In this document: positions 1 to 8,867 of the stretch, piece by piece
Layout: each line of letters starts with the position of its first letter
How positions within the stretch are numbered: position 1 is the first letter of the stretch
From: Altererythrobacter sp. H2
Lineage (GTDB): Bacteria > Pseudomonadota > Alphaproteobacteria > Sphingomonadales > Sphingomonadaceae
DNA length: 64,000 nucleotides
NCBI RefSeq assembly: GCF_035319885.1
Contig: NZ_CP141285.1
Span: forward strand, 992,001 to 1,056,000
Reading direction: 5' to 3'
Program-made: the position numbers and the translations under genes
The notes under the pieces: model-generated
Told to the model about the DNA's origin: nothing
The model's input: the letters and a program-made list of their open reading frames with translations, nothing else
Database searches by the model: none

Positions 1-275
1 TGGTGCCGCGGTTCGACCTTGCCTTCACCGGCGAGCAGTTCGGCAACGTGTTCAATGGCAACGTCAACCGGATCGAACCGTTCGTCCAGGCGAACGCGCA
101 GATCCAGCTCAACGGGCCGGACAACAAGTGGTTCGTGCGCGGGTTCGTGCAGAACATCTTCGACAGCAACTCGACCACGGGCCTTTACGTGACCGATGCC
201 TCGTCGGGCCTGTTCACCAACATCTTCACCCTTGATCCGCGGCGCTACGGCCTCGCGGTGGGTGCCAAGTTCTGA
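1..275 (+). CDS. TonB-dependent receptor, C-terminal end (partial)
   Basis: Only the last 90 residues are in the window; the reading frame is open at the left edge. The translation alternates polar and hydrophobic residues as outer-membrane beta-strands do and ends in an aromatic residue (VGAKF), the usual C-terminal signature of an outer-membrane barrel. The segment FVRGFVQNIFDSN resembles the last strands of TonB-dependent receptors, which import iron chelates, vitamins or sugars across the outer membrane. A strong terminator follows 24 bases after the stop. The substrate cannot be judged from the tail. Confidence 0.75.
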   Translation, partial: VPRFDLAFTGEQFGNVFNGNVNRIEPFVQANAQIQLNGPDNKWFVRGFVQNIFDSNSTTGLYVTDASSGLFTNIFTLDPRRYGLAVGAKF

Positions 276-298
276 CCCACGAGGTCAGTTGGGGGAGG

Positions 299-330
299 GA
301 AGGGCCGGGAGAAATCCCGGCCCTTCTTAT
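299..330 (+). terminator. Rho-independent terminator after the TonB receptor gene
   Basis: A perfect 12-bp stem (AAGGGCCGGGA paired with TCCCGGCCCTT, plus one flanking G-C pair) with a GAAA tetraloop is followed by CTTATTT. It sits directly after the receptor stop codon. Confidence 0.85.
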
Positions 331-339
331 TTGCGTTGT

Positions 340-1104
340 TCAAGTCCTGTCGCTGCGGGCGAATGGCGAGAAATCGGTTGCGGTGTCGTAGAGGTCCACG
401 CCCTCTGACCGCTTGAGACGCCCCACCACCACATAGGTGACCGGCGTCAGCACTGCTTCCCACACGACCTTGAGCACCCAGTTGGTGACCATCACGATGA
501 TCACATCGCGGGTTTCCCACACGCCGAGGAAGGCGACCGGGTAGAAGATCGCGCTGTCCACTGCCTGCCCGACAAAGGTCGATCCGATCGTGCGGCTCCA
601 CAGTGCCTTGCCCTGCGTCCACACTTTCATCCGCGCGAGCACGAAGGCGTTGACGAATTCGCCCGCCCAGAACGCCAGGATCGAGGCGAGCACGATCCGC
701 GGCACCTGGCCGAACACGCTTTCGTAAGCGGATTGCCCGGTCCAGCTGGCGGCCGGGGGCATGGCGACCACGGCCCAGCTCATGAAGGCCATGAACACCA
801 GTGCGGCAAAGCCGGTCCAGATGCAGCGGCGGGCCCGCTCGTAGCCGTAGACCTCGGTCAGGATGTCGCCGATCACATAGCTGACCGGGAAGAACAGGAT
901 CCCTGCGCCGAATACGAACAGGCCATCGGGTGCGGGCCACCAGCCCTCCGGCCAGAACGGCACCGGCATGGCGGCCAGCTTGGCCGCACCGATGACGTTG
1001 GACAGCAGCAGGATGGCGACGAAGGCCGCCATCACTAGGTCGAAATGGCGGAACGTGCGCGGGGCACCGGCGCCGGTTTCGACGCGGATCGGGGTCTGGT
1101 CCAT
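340..1104 (-). CDS. yhhQ: YhhQ/VUT-family queuosine precursor transporter
   Basis: A 254-residue integral membrane protein of the DUF165/YhhQ family, whose E. coli member takes up queuosine precursors (preQ0/preQ1) for tRNA modification. Hydrophobic stretches are visible near residues 24-45, 66-80, 95-115, 134-155 and 195-225. The family-typical stretch FFPVSYVIGDILTEVYGYE lies near residues 70-90, and a conserved WAGEFVNAFVLARMK segment near 145-160. It is convergent with the receptor gene and divergent from tRNA-Arg. Transport of queuosine precursor is inferred from the family. Confidence 0.85.
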   Translation of the reverse strand: MDQTPIRVETGAGAPRTFRHFDLVMAAFVAILLLSNVIGAAKLAAMPVPFWPEGWWPAPDGLFVFGAGILFFPVSYVIGDILTEVYGYERARRCIWTGFAALVFMAFMSWAVVAMPPAASWTGQSAYESVFGQVPRIVLASILAFWAGEFVNAFVLARMKVWTQGKALWSRTIGSTFVGQAVDSAIFYPVAFLGVWETRDVIIVMVTNWVLKVVWEAVLTPVTYVVVGRLKRSEGVDLYDTATDFSPFARSDRT

Positions 1105-1164
1105 GGGGGGCGTGCCTAACGCGTTTTGACGGCCGCGAAAAGCGCGCTAATGCGAGCGCGGCGC

Positions 1165-1241
1165 GCGCCCGTAGCTCATCTGGATAGAGCGCGAGACTTC
1201 TAATCTTGAGGTAGCAGGTTCGAGTCCTGCCGGGCGCGCCA
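1165..1241 (+). tRNA. tRNA-Arg (anticodon TCT)
   Basis: A full cloverleaf can be drawn: acceptor GCGCCCG (1165-1171) pairs with CGGGCGC (1231-1237); D stem GCTC/GAGC; anticodon stem CGAGA/TCTTG around loop CTTCTAA; T arm GCAGG-TTCGAGT-CCTGC. The discriminator is G and the CCA end is encoded (1239-1241). The anticodon TCT reads AGA/AGG arginine codons. Confidence 0.97.
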
Positions 1242-1411
1242 TTCTTGTGTTCGCAGACCCCTCCGGGCCTGCGATTTCCTCGCTCCGGGTCGGCTTTGCC
1301 GCCCTTCGCTGCGGGCGGCCGTACAGGTGTGCTTTGCACGTCTGCACCTTCGGCTTCGACTCCGGCCTTGCGGACCCCGCGGGTCCGAGTGCGCTTCACA
1401 CTGGTGCGACT

Positions 1412-2194
1412 CTAGGCCCGCTGCGCGCTTTCGATCGGTTCGCCGGTGACCGGATAGCCGCAGTCGTCCGGAATGCAGATCCACGGTGTGCCGTCGCGGT
1501 GCTCGAAGAACGGGACAATCTTGCGGACCGGAATCGCGGCGCATTCCTGCGCGGCGGCGGGGAAGTCAGGGAAACGCGCGAGCCGTTCCAGGTTGCGGCG
1601 GGTGGGGAAGATCACGTTCAGTTCGCCGGCATCAGCCCGGGCAAGGGCCTGCTGCGCCGTAACCCAGAAAAGGCGGGTGTTTTCAGTCTCGTCCACGGTC
1701 ACGTCGACTGCGCCGGTGCCCAGGTCAGCGAGGTAGAACCGGGTATCGAACACGCGCGGGATGCGCTCGTTGATCGGGTGCCAGCGGGCGAATGGCAGCA
1801 GGGCGTCCAGGTCGAGCGTCCAGTCCATTGCCGCGAGGACCGGCGCCAGTTCGCCCTGCTCCAGCAGCAGCATGCGGGCATGGGCCGCGCGGACGGCGTC
1901 AATCTGACCGGTCAGGCCGATCGCAAGGCCGCTTTCCTCCAGCGTCTCGCGCACGGCAGCAATGCGGTGGGCGGCTTCGTCCTCGTCCTCGTGCCCCAAC
2001 GTGCGGGCCAAAGTCCGGTCTGCTTCGTCCACCCGTCCGCCCGGGAACACCGCTGCCCCGCCGGCAAAAGCCATGTTGCGTGAACGGACCAGCATCAGCA
2101 GTTCGGGGGGGCCGCCGGCCGGGCCATGGCGGAACACGACAACAGTGGCGGCGGGAATACCGTCCGGCTGGACGGCCTGGGGTGGAGTGCTCAT
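1412..2194 (-). CDS. NUDIX hydrolase
   Basis: A 260-residue NUDIX-fold hydrolase. The Nudix box is recognisable around residues 48-86: GG-R-V-D-E-A-D, an insert of about 20 residues, then AAVRETLEESGL, which supplies the REtxEExG metal-binding helix. The split box and the length resemble the NUDT19/acyl-CoA diphosphatase-like branch. Specificity cannot be read from sequence. The start was placed at the ATG giving MSTPPQAV; an upstream in-frame start would add 14 unconvincing residues. The gene faces tRNA-Arg and no partner gene is adjacent. Confidence 0.82.
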   Translation of the reverse strand: MSTPPQAVQPDGIPAATVVVFRHGPAGGPPELLMLVRSRNMAFAGGAAVFPGGRVDEADRTLARTLGHEDEDEAAHRIAAVRETLEESGLAIGLTGQIDAVRAAHARMLLLEQGELAPVLAAMDWTLDLDALLPFARWHPINERIPRVFDTRFYLADLGTGAVDVTVDETENTRLFWVTAQQALARADAGELNVIFPTRRNLERLARFPDFPAAAQECAAIPVRKIVPFFEHRDGTPWICIPDDCGYPVTGEPIESAQRA

Positions 2195-2420
2195 CTGCCG
2201 ACTGTGGCGGCGGCTCGCGCAGGCATCAAGCGGCAAAAATGCGCCGCCTGTCGAATTGTCTTACACCTGCTTGCCGCCTGCCTGAGACGTTAACCATCGA
2301 AACCCGCCCAATCTGTGCCTTTGGCATAACTGGCACGCGGTGTGCAAAGCTGTGTTCGTCTCTGATGGTCCAAGTTCAAAGAGCGCGCACCACCCCGGTC
2401 CCCGGTGCCGCTCCCCGAAA

Positions 2421-2458
2421 GGAAAAGGCCCGCAGCCGATCCGGCAGCGGGCCTTTTT
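2421..2458 (-). terminator. Terminator of grxD (possibly bidirectional)
   Basis: An 11-bp perfect stem (AAAAGGCCCGC, 2423-2433, with GCGGGCCTTTT, 2447-2457) has T-runs available on both strands. It lies about 30 bases beyond the grxD stop. The rest of the gap from 2195 to 2488 shows no convincing gene. Confidence 0.8.
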
Positions 2459-2488
2459 CTTGTCTGTCAGGCGAAGGTTTGCCCGCCA

Positions 2489-2815
2489 TCAGGCGCGGGC
2501 GACTTCCTTCTCCAGCATCAGCTGCTGCAGTTCGCCGGCTTCGTACATTTCCATCATGATGTCGCTCCCGCCCAGGAACTCGCCCTTGACGTAGAGTTGC
2601 GGGATCGTTGGCCAGTCGGAAAAGGCCTTGATGCCCTGACGGATCTCCTGATCCTGCAGCACATCGACGCTCTCATAGGCGACGCCGCAATGGTCGAGGA
2701 TCGCCACTGCCTTGCTGGAGAAACCGCACTGCGGGAACAGCGGTGTTCCCTTCATGAACAGCACGACATCGCTGCCGTTGACGATGGATGAAATGCGCGC
2801 GTTGGCGTCGGACAT
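2489..2815 (-). CDS. grxD: Grx4-family monothiol glutaredoxin
   Basis: 108 residues, the normal length for a monothiol glutaredoxin. The CGFS active site is at residues 30-33 with the conserved lysine of FMKGTP at 22, and [19 protein letters not shown] gives the glutathione-binding TIPQ region and the GG-D motif. These proteins bind a bridging [2Fe-2S] cluster with glutathione and pass it to targets, usually as a complex with a BolA protein. The bolA-like gene lies immediately upstream on the same strand, which fits a co-transcribed pair. Confidence 0.95.
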   Translation of the reverse strand: MSDANARISSIVNGSDVVLFMKGTPLFPQCGFSSKAVAILDHCGVAYESVDVLQDQEIRQGIKAFSDWPTIPQLYVKGEFLGGSDIMMEMYEAGELQQLMLEKEVARA

Positions 2816-2846
2816 GGACTGGCTCCCGCTCAGGATGAATGTTGCA

Positions 2847-3083
2847 TCAGGAAGTGGGTGCGGCGGTGGTCAGTTGTAAGGCATGCAGCACTCCGCCCAT
2901 CCGCCCGCCGAGCGCATCATAGACCATCTTGTGCTGCTGCACCCGGTTCTTGCCCGCGAACTGCGGCGCAACCACGCGTGCGGCCCAGTGGTCGTTATCG
3001 CCCGCCAGGTCGGTCATGGTGACTTCCGCGCCCGGCAGGGCATCGGTGATCGCGCTTTCGATCTCGGCGGCGCTCATCGGCAT
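2847..3083 (-). CDS. BolA/IbaG family protein
   Basis: A 78-residue BolA-fold protein. The helix-turn-helix-like [27 protein letters not shown] near the C terminus carries the conserved histidine used for cluster ligation and the family V-x-QHxxVY pattern. A GAGGG ribosome-binding site sits seven bases before the chosen ATG. It lies between DUF1476 (10-base gap upstream) and grxD (31-base gap downstream). Known BolA-Grx4 heterodimers handle Fe-S clusters and sense iron, so a partnership with the adjacent glutaredoxin is likely. Confidence 0.9.
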   Translation of the reverse strand: MPMSAAEIESAITDALPGAEVTMTDLAGDNDHWAARVVAPQFAGKNRVQQHKMVYDALGGRMGGVLHALQLTTAAPTS

Positions 3084-3093
3084 GGCCGGGCCC

Positions 3094-3417
3094 TCAGCTC
3101 TCGCTCATCAGCTGGCGGCGGGCTTCGACGGCCTTTTCCTCCAACTTGGCGCGGATTTCGGCTTCGCTGACGTCGCAGCCTGCGGCGGTCAGATCACCCA
3201 GCAGCTTGCGGATCACGTCTTCGTCACCCGCTTCCTCGAAATCGGCCTGGACCACCGCCTTGCGGTAGGAATCGGTTTCTTCTGCCGTGAGGTTCATCTC
3301 GCCAGCGGCCCATTCGCCCAGCAGGCGGTTGCGGCGCGCGGCGACGCGGAAAGCAGTATCGGCATCGAGGGCAAACTTGGCTTCTTCGGCCCGTTCGCGG
3401 TCTTTGAAATCGGTCAT
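3094..3417 (-). CDS. DUF1476 protein, zeta-type F1-ATPase inhibitor
   Basis: 107 residues starting MTDFKDRERAEEAKFALD, with RRNRLLGEWAAGEMNL and VQADFEEAGDEDVIRKLLGDL further on. These match the alphaproteobacterial DUF1476 family, whose Paracoccus member (zeta subunit) inserts its N-terminal helix into F1-ATPase and blocks ATP hydrolysis. An in-frame start 66 bases upstream exists but lies outside the family alignment. It appears to head the bolA-grxD transcription unit; the inhibitory role is inferred from the family. Confidence 0.88.
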   Translation of the reverse strand: MTDFKDRERAEEAKFALDADTAFRVAARRNRLLGEWAAGEMNLTAEETDSYRKAVVQADFEEAGDEDVIRKLLGDLTAAGCDVSEAEIRAKLEEKAVEARRQLMSES

Positions 3418-3494
3418 GCGGTTCCCCTTTACGGCGCAGTGGCTCTTGCCGGTGCAGATAGGGCGGAGCAGGCGGGCGGGCAACCTATTCCATG

Positions 3495-4493
3495 CTAATC
3501 CATGGTAACCACGATCTTGCCCACGGCCTGCCTGTTTTCCAGCCGGGCAATCGCTTCGCCACCGCGCGCCAGCGGGAAGGTTTCGGACACCAGCGGATCG
3601 ATCTTGCCCGCCTTCATCAGGTCGAACAGTTCCTGCACCTGCGCGTGGAACTTGGCCGGTTCGCGCATGGTGAAGGCGCCCCAGAACACCCCGGCGATGT
3701 CGCAGCTCTTCAGCAGCGTCAGATTGAGCGGCATCTTGGCGATACCGGCCGGGAAGCCCACCACCAGGAAGCGGCCTTCCCAGGCAATCGCGCGCAGGGC
3801 CGGTTCGGAATACTGCCCGCCGACGATGTCATAGACGATGTTGGCGCCATCGGGGCCGCAGGCGGCCTTGAAGGCACTGGCGAGCGCCTTGGACTGGTCA
3901 CGGTCCATCATGTCTTTCGGATAGACGACCACTTCGTCTGCCCCGGCCTTGCGTGCCACTTCACCCTTTTCCGGGCTGGATACGGCAGCGACCACGCGCG
4001 CGCCGAAGGCCTTGGCCAACTCCACCGCCGAAAGGCCGACGCCGCCGGCTGCGCCCAGCACCAGCACGGTATCGCCCGGCTTGATGTGGCCGCGATCCTT
4101 CAGGCCGTGGATGGTGGTGCCATAGGTCATCAGCAGGCTCGCGGCCTTCTCGAACGGCACGCCTTCGGGGATGGCGAACATGCGGTTGGCGGGCACGCAG
4201 ACCTTTTCGGCCAGACCGCCATTGCCGATCCCGGCCAGCACCCGGTCGCCGATCTGATAGCCTTGCACGCCTTCGCCCAGCGCCTCGATCACCCCGGCGA
4301 TTTCGCCGCCGGGGGCATAGGGCCGCTCAGGCTTGAACTGGTAGAGATCGCGGATCATCAGCGTGTCGGGATAGTTGATCGCGCAGGCCTTGACCGCCAC
4401 CAGCACCTGGCCGGGACCGGGTTCGGGTGTGTCGATCTCTTCGAGAACCAGGGTTTCCGGTCCGCCGGTGGCGTGGGTGCGCAGGGCCTTCAT
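3495..4493 (-). CDS. NADPH:quinone oxidoreductase-like MDR protein
   Basis: 332 residues, the usual length for zinc-free quinone oxidoreductases of the medium-chain dehydrogenase/reductase superfamily. The GroES-like domain (about 1-120) is followed by a Rossmann domain with [23 protein letters not shown] (about 152-174), the NADPH-binding AAxGGVG motif. No catalytic or structural zinc cysteines are seen. It overlaps the leuD stop by four bases and so is translationally coupled to leuCD, although no link to leucine synthesis is known. The physiological substrate is unknown. Confidence 0.85.
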   Translation of the reverse strand: MKALRTHATGGPETLVLEEIDTPEPGPGQVLVAVKACAINYPDTLMIRDLYQFKPERPYAPGGEIAGVIEALGEGVQGYQIGDRVLAGIGNGGLAEKVCVPANRMFAIPEGVPFEKAASLLMTYGTTIHGLKDRGHIKPGDTVLVLGAAGGVGLSAVELAKAFGARVVAAVSSPEKGEVARKAGADEVVVYPKDMMDRDQSKALASAFKAACGPDGANIVYDIVGGQYSEPALRAIAWEGRFLVVGFPAGIAKMPLNLTLLKSCDIAGVFWGAFTMREPAKFHAQVQELFDLMKAGKIDPLVSETFPLARGGEAIARLENRQAVGKIVVTMD

Positions 4494-5092
4494 GCAGCTT
4501 GCTCCGTCAAATTGTTCAGCCAGGGCAGGTGCCGGGTCCGGCTCTGCTCGTGGCGGGTAATGGATTCGTCCCGGGCCATGGTCAGGCCGACTTCATCAAG
4601 TCCACCCAGCAGGCATTCCTTGCGGAACGGGTCGATGTCAAAAGTGAAGCGGTCCTGGAACGGCGTGGTAACGGTCTGGCTTTCGAGATCGATTTGGATC
4701 GGCTGCTCGCGGGCAACCTCCAGCAGCCGGTCAACCTGCTCCTGCGGCAGCACCACGGTGAGGATGCCGTTCTTGAATGCGTTCCCGGAAAAGATGTCCG
4801 AAAAGCTGGGTGCAATCACGGCGGTGATGCCGAGGTCGAGCAGCGCCCAGGCTGCGTGTTCGCGGCTCGATCCGCAGCCGAAGTTGTCGCCGGCAATCAG
4901 GATCGGCGCGCCGGCATATTCGGGATCGTCGAACACATTGCCCGGCTGGGCCCGCACGGTCTGGAACGCCCCGCGCCCGAGCCCTTCACGGGTGATCGTC
5001 TTGAGCCATTCGGCCGGAATGATCACGTCGGTATCGACGTTCTTCGCGCCAAAGGGAATTGCGCGCCCTTCGACGCAGGTCAGTGCCTTCAT
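4490..5092 (-). CDS. leuD: 3-isopropylmalate dehydratase small subunit
   Basis: 200 residues. [20 protein letters not shown] near the N terminus and [21 protein letters not shown] near residues 68-90 are diagnostic of LeuD, the swivelling domain that completes the isopropylmalate isomerase active site with LeuC. The reaction converts 2- to 3-isopropylmalate in leucine biosynthesis. The ATG chosen overlaps the stop of the preceding small ORF (TGATG); a TTG one codon upstream is possible. The downstream oxidoreductase overlaps it by four bases. Confidence 0.97.
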   Translation of the reverse strand: MKALTCVEGRAIPFGAKNVDTDVIIPAEWLKTITREGLGRGAFQTVRAQPGNVFDDPEYAGAPILIAGDNFGCGSSREHAAWALLDLGITAVIAPSFSDIFSGNAFKNGILTVVLPQEQVDRLLEVAREQPIQIDLESQTVTTPFQDRFTFDIDPFRKECLLGGLDEVGLTMARDESITRHEQSRTRHLPWLNNLTEQAA

Positions 5093-5253
5093 CAATCGGT
5101 CTCCGGCGGCTCGCCCGAGGGGATCGGGCCGGGCTGGGTCGGCGTGTTCTTCTTGTCCCTGCGGCGCGAGGCGTAGAGCAGCGCAGCAGCGATAGCGGCG
5201 GAGCCGACGGCAGCCGCACCCATGGCGGCCTTTCCGGTGATTTTCTTGGTCAT
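5092..5253 (-). CDS. Small single-pass membrane protein between leuC and leuD
   Basis: 53 residues: a short basic N terminus (MTKKITGK), an alanine-rich hydrophobic segment at about residues 10-28, a basic stop-transfer patch (SRRRDKK) and a proline-rich tail ending PPETD. It starts 44 bases after leuC, and its TGA overlaps the leuD ATG, so translation is likely coupled. I do not recognise the family. Topology with the tail in the cytoplasm is inferred from the positive charges. Confidence 0.6.
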   Translation of the reverse strand: MTKKITGKAAMGAAAVGSAAIAAALLYASRRRDKKNTPTQPGPIPSGEPPETD

Positions 5254-5297
5254 CGGCTACTCATGGTGTCTGTCGCCTGTTGTGGCAAGAGGGTGCT

Positions 5298-6740
5298 TCA
5301 AGCGCCCCCGTCAACCAGTTCGCGCACGTCGGCGAGGCGACCGGTGACCGCTGCTGCGGCGGCCATCGCGGGGCTGACCAGATGGGTCCGCGCGCCGGGC
5401 CCCTGGCGGCCGACGAAGTTGCGATTGCTGGTGGAGGCGCAGCGTTCGCCCGGCGGCACTTTGTCCGGGTTCATGCCGAGGCAGGCGGAACAGCCCGGCT
5501 CGCGCCATTCGAACCCGGCGGCGGTGAACACCTTGTCCAGCCCTTCGTCCTCGGCCTGACGCTTGACCAGGCCCGATCCGGGGACAACGATGGCCCAGCG
5601 TACGCCCGGAGCCTTGGTCCGGCCGCGCAGCACGGCAGCGGCAGCGCGCAGGTCCTCGATCCGGCTGTTGGTGCAACTGCCGATGAACACGTTCTCGATT
5701 GCAATGTCGGTCAGCCGCGTGCCGGGTTCGAGGCCCATGTAGGCGAGGCTCTTGCGGGCCGCTTCCTGCTTGGATGGGTCGGCGAACGTTTCAGGCGCCG
5801 GGACCGTGCCGGTAATCGGCAGCACGTCTTCCGGGCTGGTGCCCCAGGTTACGCTGGGGGCAATATCGGCGGCGTTGATCACCACGCTCTTGTCGAACAG
5901 GGCGCCATCTTCGGTGGCGAGGCTGCGCCACCAATCAACGGCCGCGTCCCACTCCGCTCCCTTGGGCGCGAAAGGGCGGCCCTTGAGATAGGCGAAGGTC
6001 AGGTCGTCAGGCGCAACGAGGCCAGCCCGGGCACCTGCCTCGATGCTCATGTTGCAGACGGTCAGGCGGCCCTCGATGCTCATCGTCTCGAACACGCGGC
6101 CACGGTATTCGATGACATAGCCGGTGCCGCCAGCCGCGCCGATAACGCCGATCACGTGGAGGATCAGGTCTTTCGGCGTGACGCCGGGGCCGAGTTCGCC
6201 CTCAACCCGCACTTCCATCGATTTCGAGCGGGTCAGCAGCAGGGTCTGGGTAGCGAGCACGTGCTCCACTTCGCTGGTGCCGATCCCGAAAGCGAGTGCG
6301 CCCAGGCCGCCGTGGCTGGCGGTGTGGCTGTCGCCGCAGACAATGGTAGCGCCAGGGAGCGAGAAGCCCTGTTCGGGGCCGACCACGTGGACAATTCCCT
6401 GCTCGGCATCGGCATCACCGATATAGCGGATGCCGAACGCGGGTGCATTCTCTTCCAGCGCGGCAAGCTGGGCTGCGCTCTGCGGGTCGGCAATCGGGAT
6501 GCGCTGGCCGGCGGAATCGCGCCGGGCCGTGGTCGGCAGGTTGTGATCGGGCACGGCGAGCGTGAGGTCAGGCCGCCGCACGGTGCGCCCCGTCAGCCGC
6601 AGCGCCTCGAAAGCCTGTGGGCTGGTCACCTCGTGAACCAGGTGGCGGTCGATATAGACCAGGCTGGTGCCATCATCGCGGGTTTCCACGACGTGGGCGT
6701 CCCAGATTTTCTCGTAAAGGGTGCGGGGGCGACTGGCCAT
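5298..6740 (-). CDS. leuC: 3-isopropylmalate dehydratase large subunit
   Basis: 480 residues, full length for LeuC of the aconitase superfamily. [19 protein letters not shown] near the N terminus, [21 protein letters not shown] near 130-150, and the cysteines of GSCTNSR and [11 protein letters not shown] supply the [4Fe-4S] cluster ligands. With LeuD it isomerises isopropylmalate in leucine biosynthesis. It is the first gene of the minus-strand leu unit. A 197-base gap separates it from the divergent thioesterase and probably holds promoters for both, but no specific operator was recognised. Confidence 0.97.
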   Translation of the reverse strand: MASRPRTLYEKIWDAHVVETRDDGTSLVYIDRHLVHEVTSPQAFEALRLTGRTVRRPDLTLAVPDHNLPTTARRDSAGQRIPIADPQSAAQLAALEENAPAFGIRYIGDADAEQGIVHVVGPEQGFSLPGATIVCGDSHTASHGGLGALAFGIGTSEVEHVLATQTLLLTRSKSMEVRVEGELGPGVTPKDLILHVIGVIGAAGGTGYVIEYRGRVFETMSIEGRLTVCNMSIEAGARAGLVAPDDLTFAYLKGRPFAPKGAEWDAAVDWWRSLATEDGALFDKSVVINAADIAPSVTWGTSPEDVLPITGTVPAPETFADPSKQEAARKSLAYMGLEPGTRLTDIAIENVFIGSCTNSRIEDLRAAAAVLRGRTKAPGVRWAIVVPGSGLVKRQAEDEGLDKVFTAAGFEWREPGCSACLGMNPDKVPPGERCASTSNRNFVGRQGPGARTHLVSPAMAAAAAVTGRLADVRELVDGGA

Positions 6741-6937
6741 GCTGCGGGGCTAGGGCGGCAGGGCAGCGCGGGCAAGATGGGAAAACTTGGCCGCGCTCAA
6801 GACCGGACCGTAGCGGTGGAGGCCGGAACTGACCGCGGGATCGCCCCACCGCGCCCCCGGACCGGCCCGGCGAAAAAATCGCCGCCGGAAGCGCGAATTA
6901 CAATGATAATGCAACCATGGTCTGCTAACTGACAAGC

Positions 6938-7351
6938 ATGTCAACAAACGCCCCCGCTGCCCCCTTCACATTCCCGATCAAGGTCCTCCCCGAAGACATC
7001 GACTTCATGGGCCACGTCAACAATGCCCGTTACCTGGGCTGGGTGCAGGATGCCGTGCTGGCGCACTGGCGCGGCATTGCTCCGGCCGAAGACGTGGCAA
7101 GCAAGGCCTGGGTCGCGCTCAAGCACGAAATCACCTATCGTAAGCCTGCATTCCTTGACGATGCGGTGATCGCCCGCACCGTGCTGGAACAGTTCCAGGG
7201 CGCTCGTGCTTTCTACCACACCGTGATCCACCGGGGTGAGGAAGTGCTGGCCGAAGTCCGCAGCGCCTGGTGCTGCATCGACGCGGAAACCCTGCGCCCG
7301 GCCCGGATCGGGGATCACTTGCGCGCGTTCTTTTTTCCGCCCGAGAAGTAA
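6938..7351 (+). CDS. Acyl-CoA thioesterase, 4HBT/YbgC-like
   Basis: 137 residues forming one hotdog domain. The catalytic signature D-x5-HVNNARYLGW (DIDFMGHVNNARYLGW, residues 21-36) is that of 4-hydroxybenzoyl-CoA/YbgC/FadM-type thioesterases, with the aspartate as nucleophile or base. It is followed 15 bases later by crtZ on the same strand. Substrate is not predictable; the FadM-like branch hydrolyses long-chain acyl-CoA. Confidence 0.85.
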   Translation: MSTNAPAAPFTFPIKVLPEDIDFMGHVNNARYLGWVQDAVLAHWRGIAPAEDVASKAWVALKHEITYRKPAFLDDAVIARTVLEQFQGARAFYHTVIHRGEEVLAEVRSAWCCIDAETLRPARIGDHLRAFFFPPEK

Positions 7352-7365
7352 CCTATATCCCGGCC

Positions 7366-7887
7366 ATGTCTGACTGGTTGATTCCTGCGCTGATTGTTGT
7401 CGCCACCGTGCTGGCGATGGAAGTGGTCGCGTGGAGCAGCCACAAGTACATCATGCACGGCTGGGGCTGGGGCTGGCACCGCGATCATCACGAGCCGCAT
7501 GACAACCTGCTGGAAAAGAACGACCTCTACGGCGTAGTCGGCGCAGTAATGAGCATTTCGATGTTCGCCGTGGGCAGCCCGCTGGTGCTGGGCGAGAGCG
7601 CATGGCTGCCGGGCACGTGGGTTGGCCTGGGCATTCTGTTCTACGGGATAATCTACACGCTGGTGCACGATGGCCTGGTCCATCAGCGCTATTTCCGCTG
7701 GGTGCCCAAGCGCGGCTATGCCAAGCGGCTGGTCCAGGCGCACAAGCTGCACCATGCGACCATCGGCAAGGAAGGCGGGGTCAGCTTCGGCTTCCTGTTC
7801 GCGCGCGATCCGGCCCGGCTGAAGCAGGAACTGAAGCTGCAGCGCGAGGCCGGCGTGGCCGTGGTTCGCGAGGCGGCGGTCGACTGA
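7366..7887 (+). CDS. crtZ: Beta-carotene hydroxylase
   Basis: 173 residues, an integral-membrane di-iron hydroxylase. All four histidine clusters of CrtZ are present: HKYIMH (26-31), HRDHH (38-42), HDGLVH (about 105-110) and HKLHH (about 125-129). Between them are hydrophobic membrane segments. CrtZ adds 3-hydroxyl groups to beta-ionone rings, giving zeaxanthin, consistent with the yellow pigments of sphingomonads. The start gives MSDWLIPALIV and excludes a longer in-frame extension overlapping the thioesterase. No other carotenoid gene is adjacent. Confidence 0.93.
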   Translation: MSDWLIPALIVVATVLAMEVVAWSSHKYIMHGWGWGWHRDHHEPHDNLLEKNDLYGVVGAVMSISMFAVGSPLVLGESAWLPGTWVGLGILFYGIIYTLVHDGLVHQRYFRWVPKRGYAKRLVQAHKLHHATIGKEGGVSFGFLFARDPARLKQELKLQREAGVAVVREAAVD

Positions 7888-8235
7888 CTACTCGTTGCGC
7901 GTGGCGATCCAGCCGCCGCACAGCACCAGGATCGTCACCGAAATCCACACCCACGGATGGCCGAGGGTGAACCAGGTGAACACGGCGCCCACGCTCATCG
8001 CGCCGATTGCCATGACCTTGGCCCGGCGGTTGATCGCGCGCCGCTCGCGCCAGTCGCGCACCTGCGGCCCCCAGTGCGGGTGGCCGAGGATCTTCTGCTC
8101 CCACGCCGGGTTGCTGCGGGCAAAGCAGAACACCGCTACCAGCAGGAACGGCACGGTCGGCATGATCGGCAGGAAAGCCCCGACCGCCGCGAGCCCCAGC
8201 GCGGTGAACCCCCCGGCGGTGTAGAGCGGCCGCAT
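7888..8235 (-). CDS. DUF454 (YbaN-like) inner-membrane protein
   Basis: 115 residues with three hydrophobic segments (about 7-38, 72-90 and 92-110). LGAFLP-type sequence in FLPIMPTVPFLLVAVFCFARSNP matches the YbaN/DUF454 family, in which a conserved PTTPF/PTVPFLL motif precedes a FxRSSP-like motif. Function of the family is unknown. It starts one base after the sufE stop on the same strand and is convergent with crtZ. Confidence 0.82.
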   Translation of the reverse strand: MRPLYTAGGFTALGLAAVGAFLPIMPTVPFLLVAVFCFARSNPAWEQKILGHPHWGPQVRDWRERRAINRRAKVMAIGAMSVGAVFTWFTLGHPWVWISVTILVLCGGWIATRNE

Positions 8236-8236
8236 C

Positions 8237-8644
8237 TCAGGCGGCCGCGATGCGGGCTGCGTGTTCGCGCACCAGCGCGATCATATTGGGCACGCCTTGC
8301 GTCCGGTTGGAGGAAAGCTGGTTCTTAAGGTCGAACGGGGCGAGGGCGGCGGTTACGTCCATATCGGCGACGGCGTTAGCCGGGCGATCCTGAACCGCTG
8401 CTATCACCAGCGCGACGATGCCCTTGGTGATCGCGGCATTGCTGTCAGCCAGGAAGTGGAGCTGCCCAGGCTCGCCGGTGGGATAGACCCAGACACTGGC
8501 CGAACAGCCGCGCACCAGCGTGGCATCGGTCTTGAGCGCGTCGGGCATCGGCTCCAGCTCGCGGCCGAGCTCGATCAGCAGGCGATAGCGTTCGTCGCCA
8601 TCGAGGAACTCGTACTCTTCGAGGATGTCATCCAGTGTGCGCAT
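8237..8644 (-). CDS. sufE: SufE-like sulfur acceptor
   Basis: 135 residues. The conserved cysteine lies in LVRGCSASVWVY (Cys47), the residue that receives persulfide sulfur from cysteine desulfurase SufS and delivers it for Fe-S cluster assembly. MRTLDDILEEYEFLDGDERYRLLIELGREL is typical of the SufE N terminus; an upstream in-frame extension of 27 residues was rejected for lack of family similarity. No other suf gene is in the window. It lies downstream of the psp cluster on the same strand. Confidence 0.93.
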   Translation of the reverse strand: MRTLDDILEEYEFLDGDERYRLLIELGRELEPMPDALKTDATLVRGCSASVWVYPTGEPGQLHFLADSNAAITKGIVALVIAAVQDRPANAVADMDVTAALAPFDLKNQLSSNRTQGVPNMIALVREHAARIAAA

Positions 8645-8690
8645 AGCTGCGCAGGTAGGGATGCCGTGCGCGCGGCGAAAGGGGCAATCG

Positions 8691-8867
8691 TCAGCCGGAC
8701 AGCCCGCCGGGCCGCGTGAAGGCATGGTAAATCACGTAGAACCAGCCGAAGAAGCCGTGGATGATGGCCCAGATGATCGACTGGTGCAGGCTCCAGCTGA
8801 TCGCCACTGCAATCGCGCTGCCGAGGCCGATCCCGGCCTGGGTGGCGGTGTCGCGCGCGGCGCTCAC
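8691..8867 (-). CDS. Small membrane protein at the end of the psp operon
   Basis: 58 residues with a GTG start whose last two bases overlap the TGA of the preceding psp-operon gene (GTGA). Two hydrophobic segments flank SLHQSIIWAIIHGFFGWFYVIYH. It was recognised from coupling, position and composition; no known family was identified. It is the last member of the tightly packed series that starts with pspA. Confidence 0.6.
   Translation of the reverse strand: MSAARDTATQAGIGLGSAIAVAISWSLHQSIIWAIIHGFFGWFYVIYHAFTRPGGLSG

Noticed and set aside
1360-1400. Palindrome around GGACCCCGCGGGTCC as a terminator for the NUDIX gene
   Set aside because: Short stem without a following T-run on either strand.
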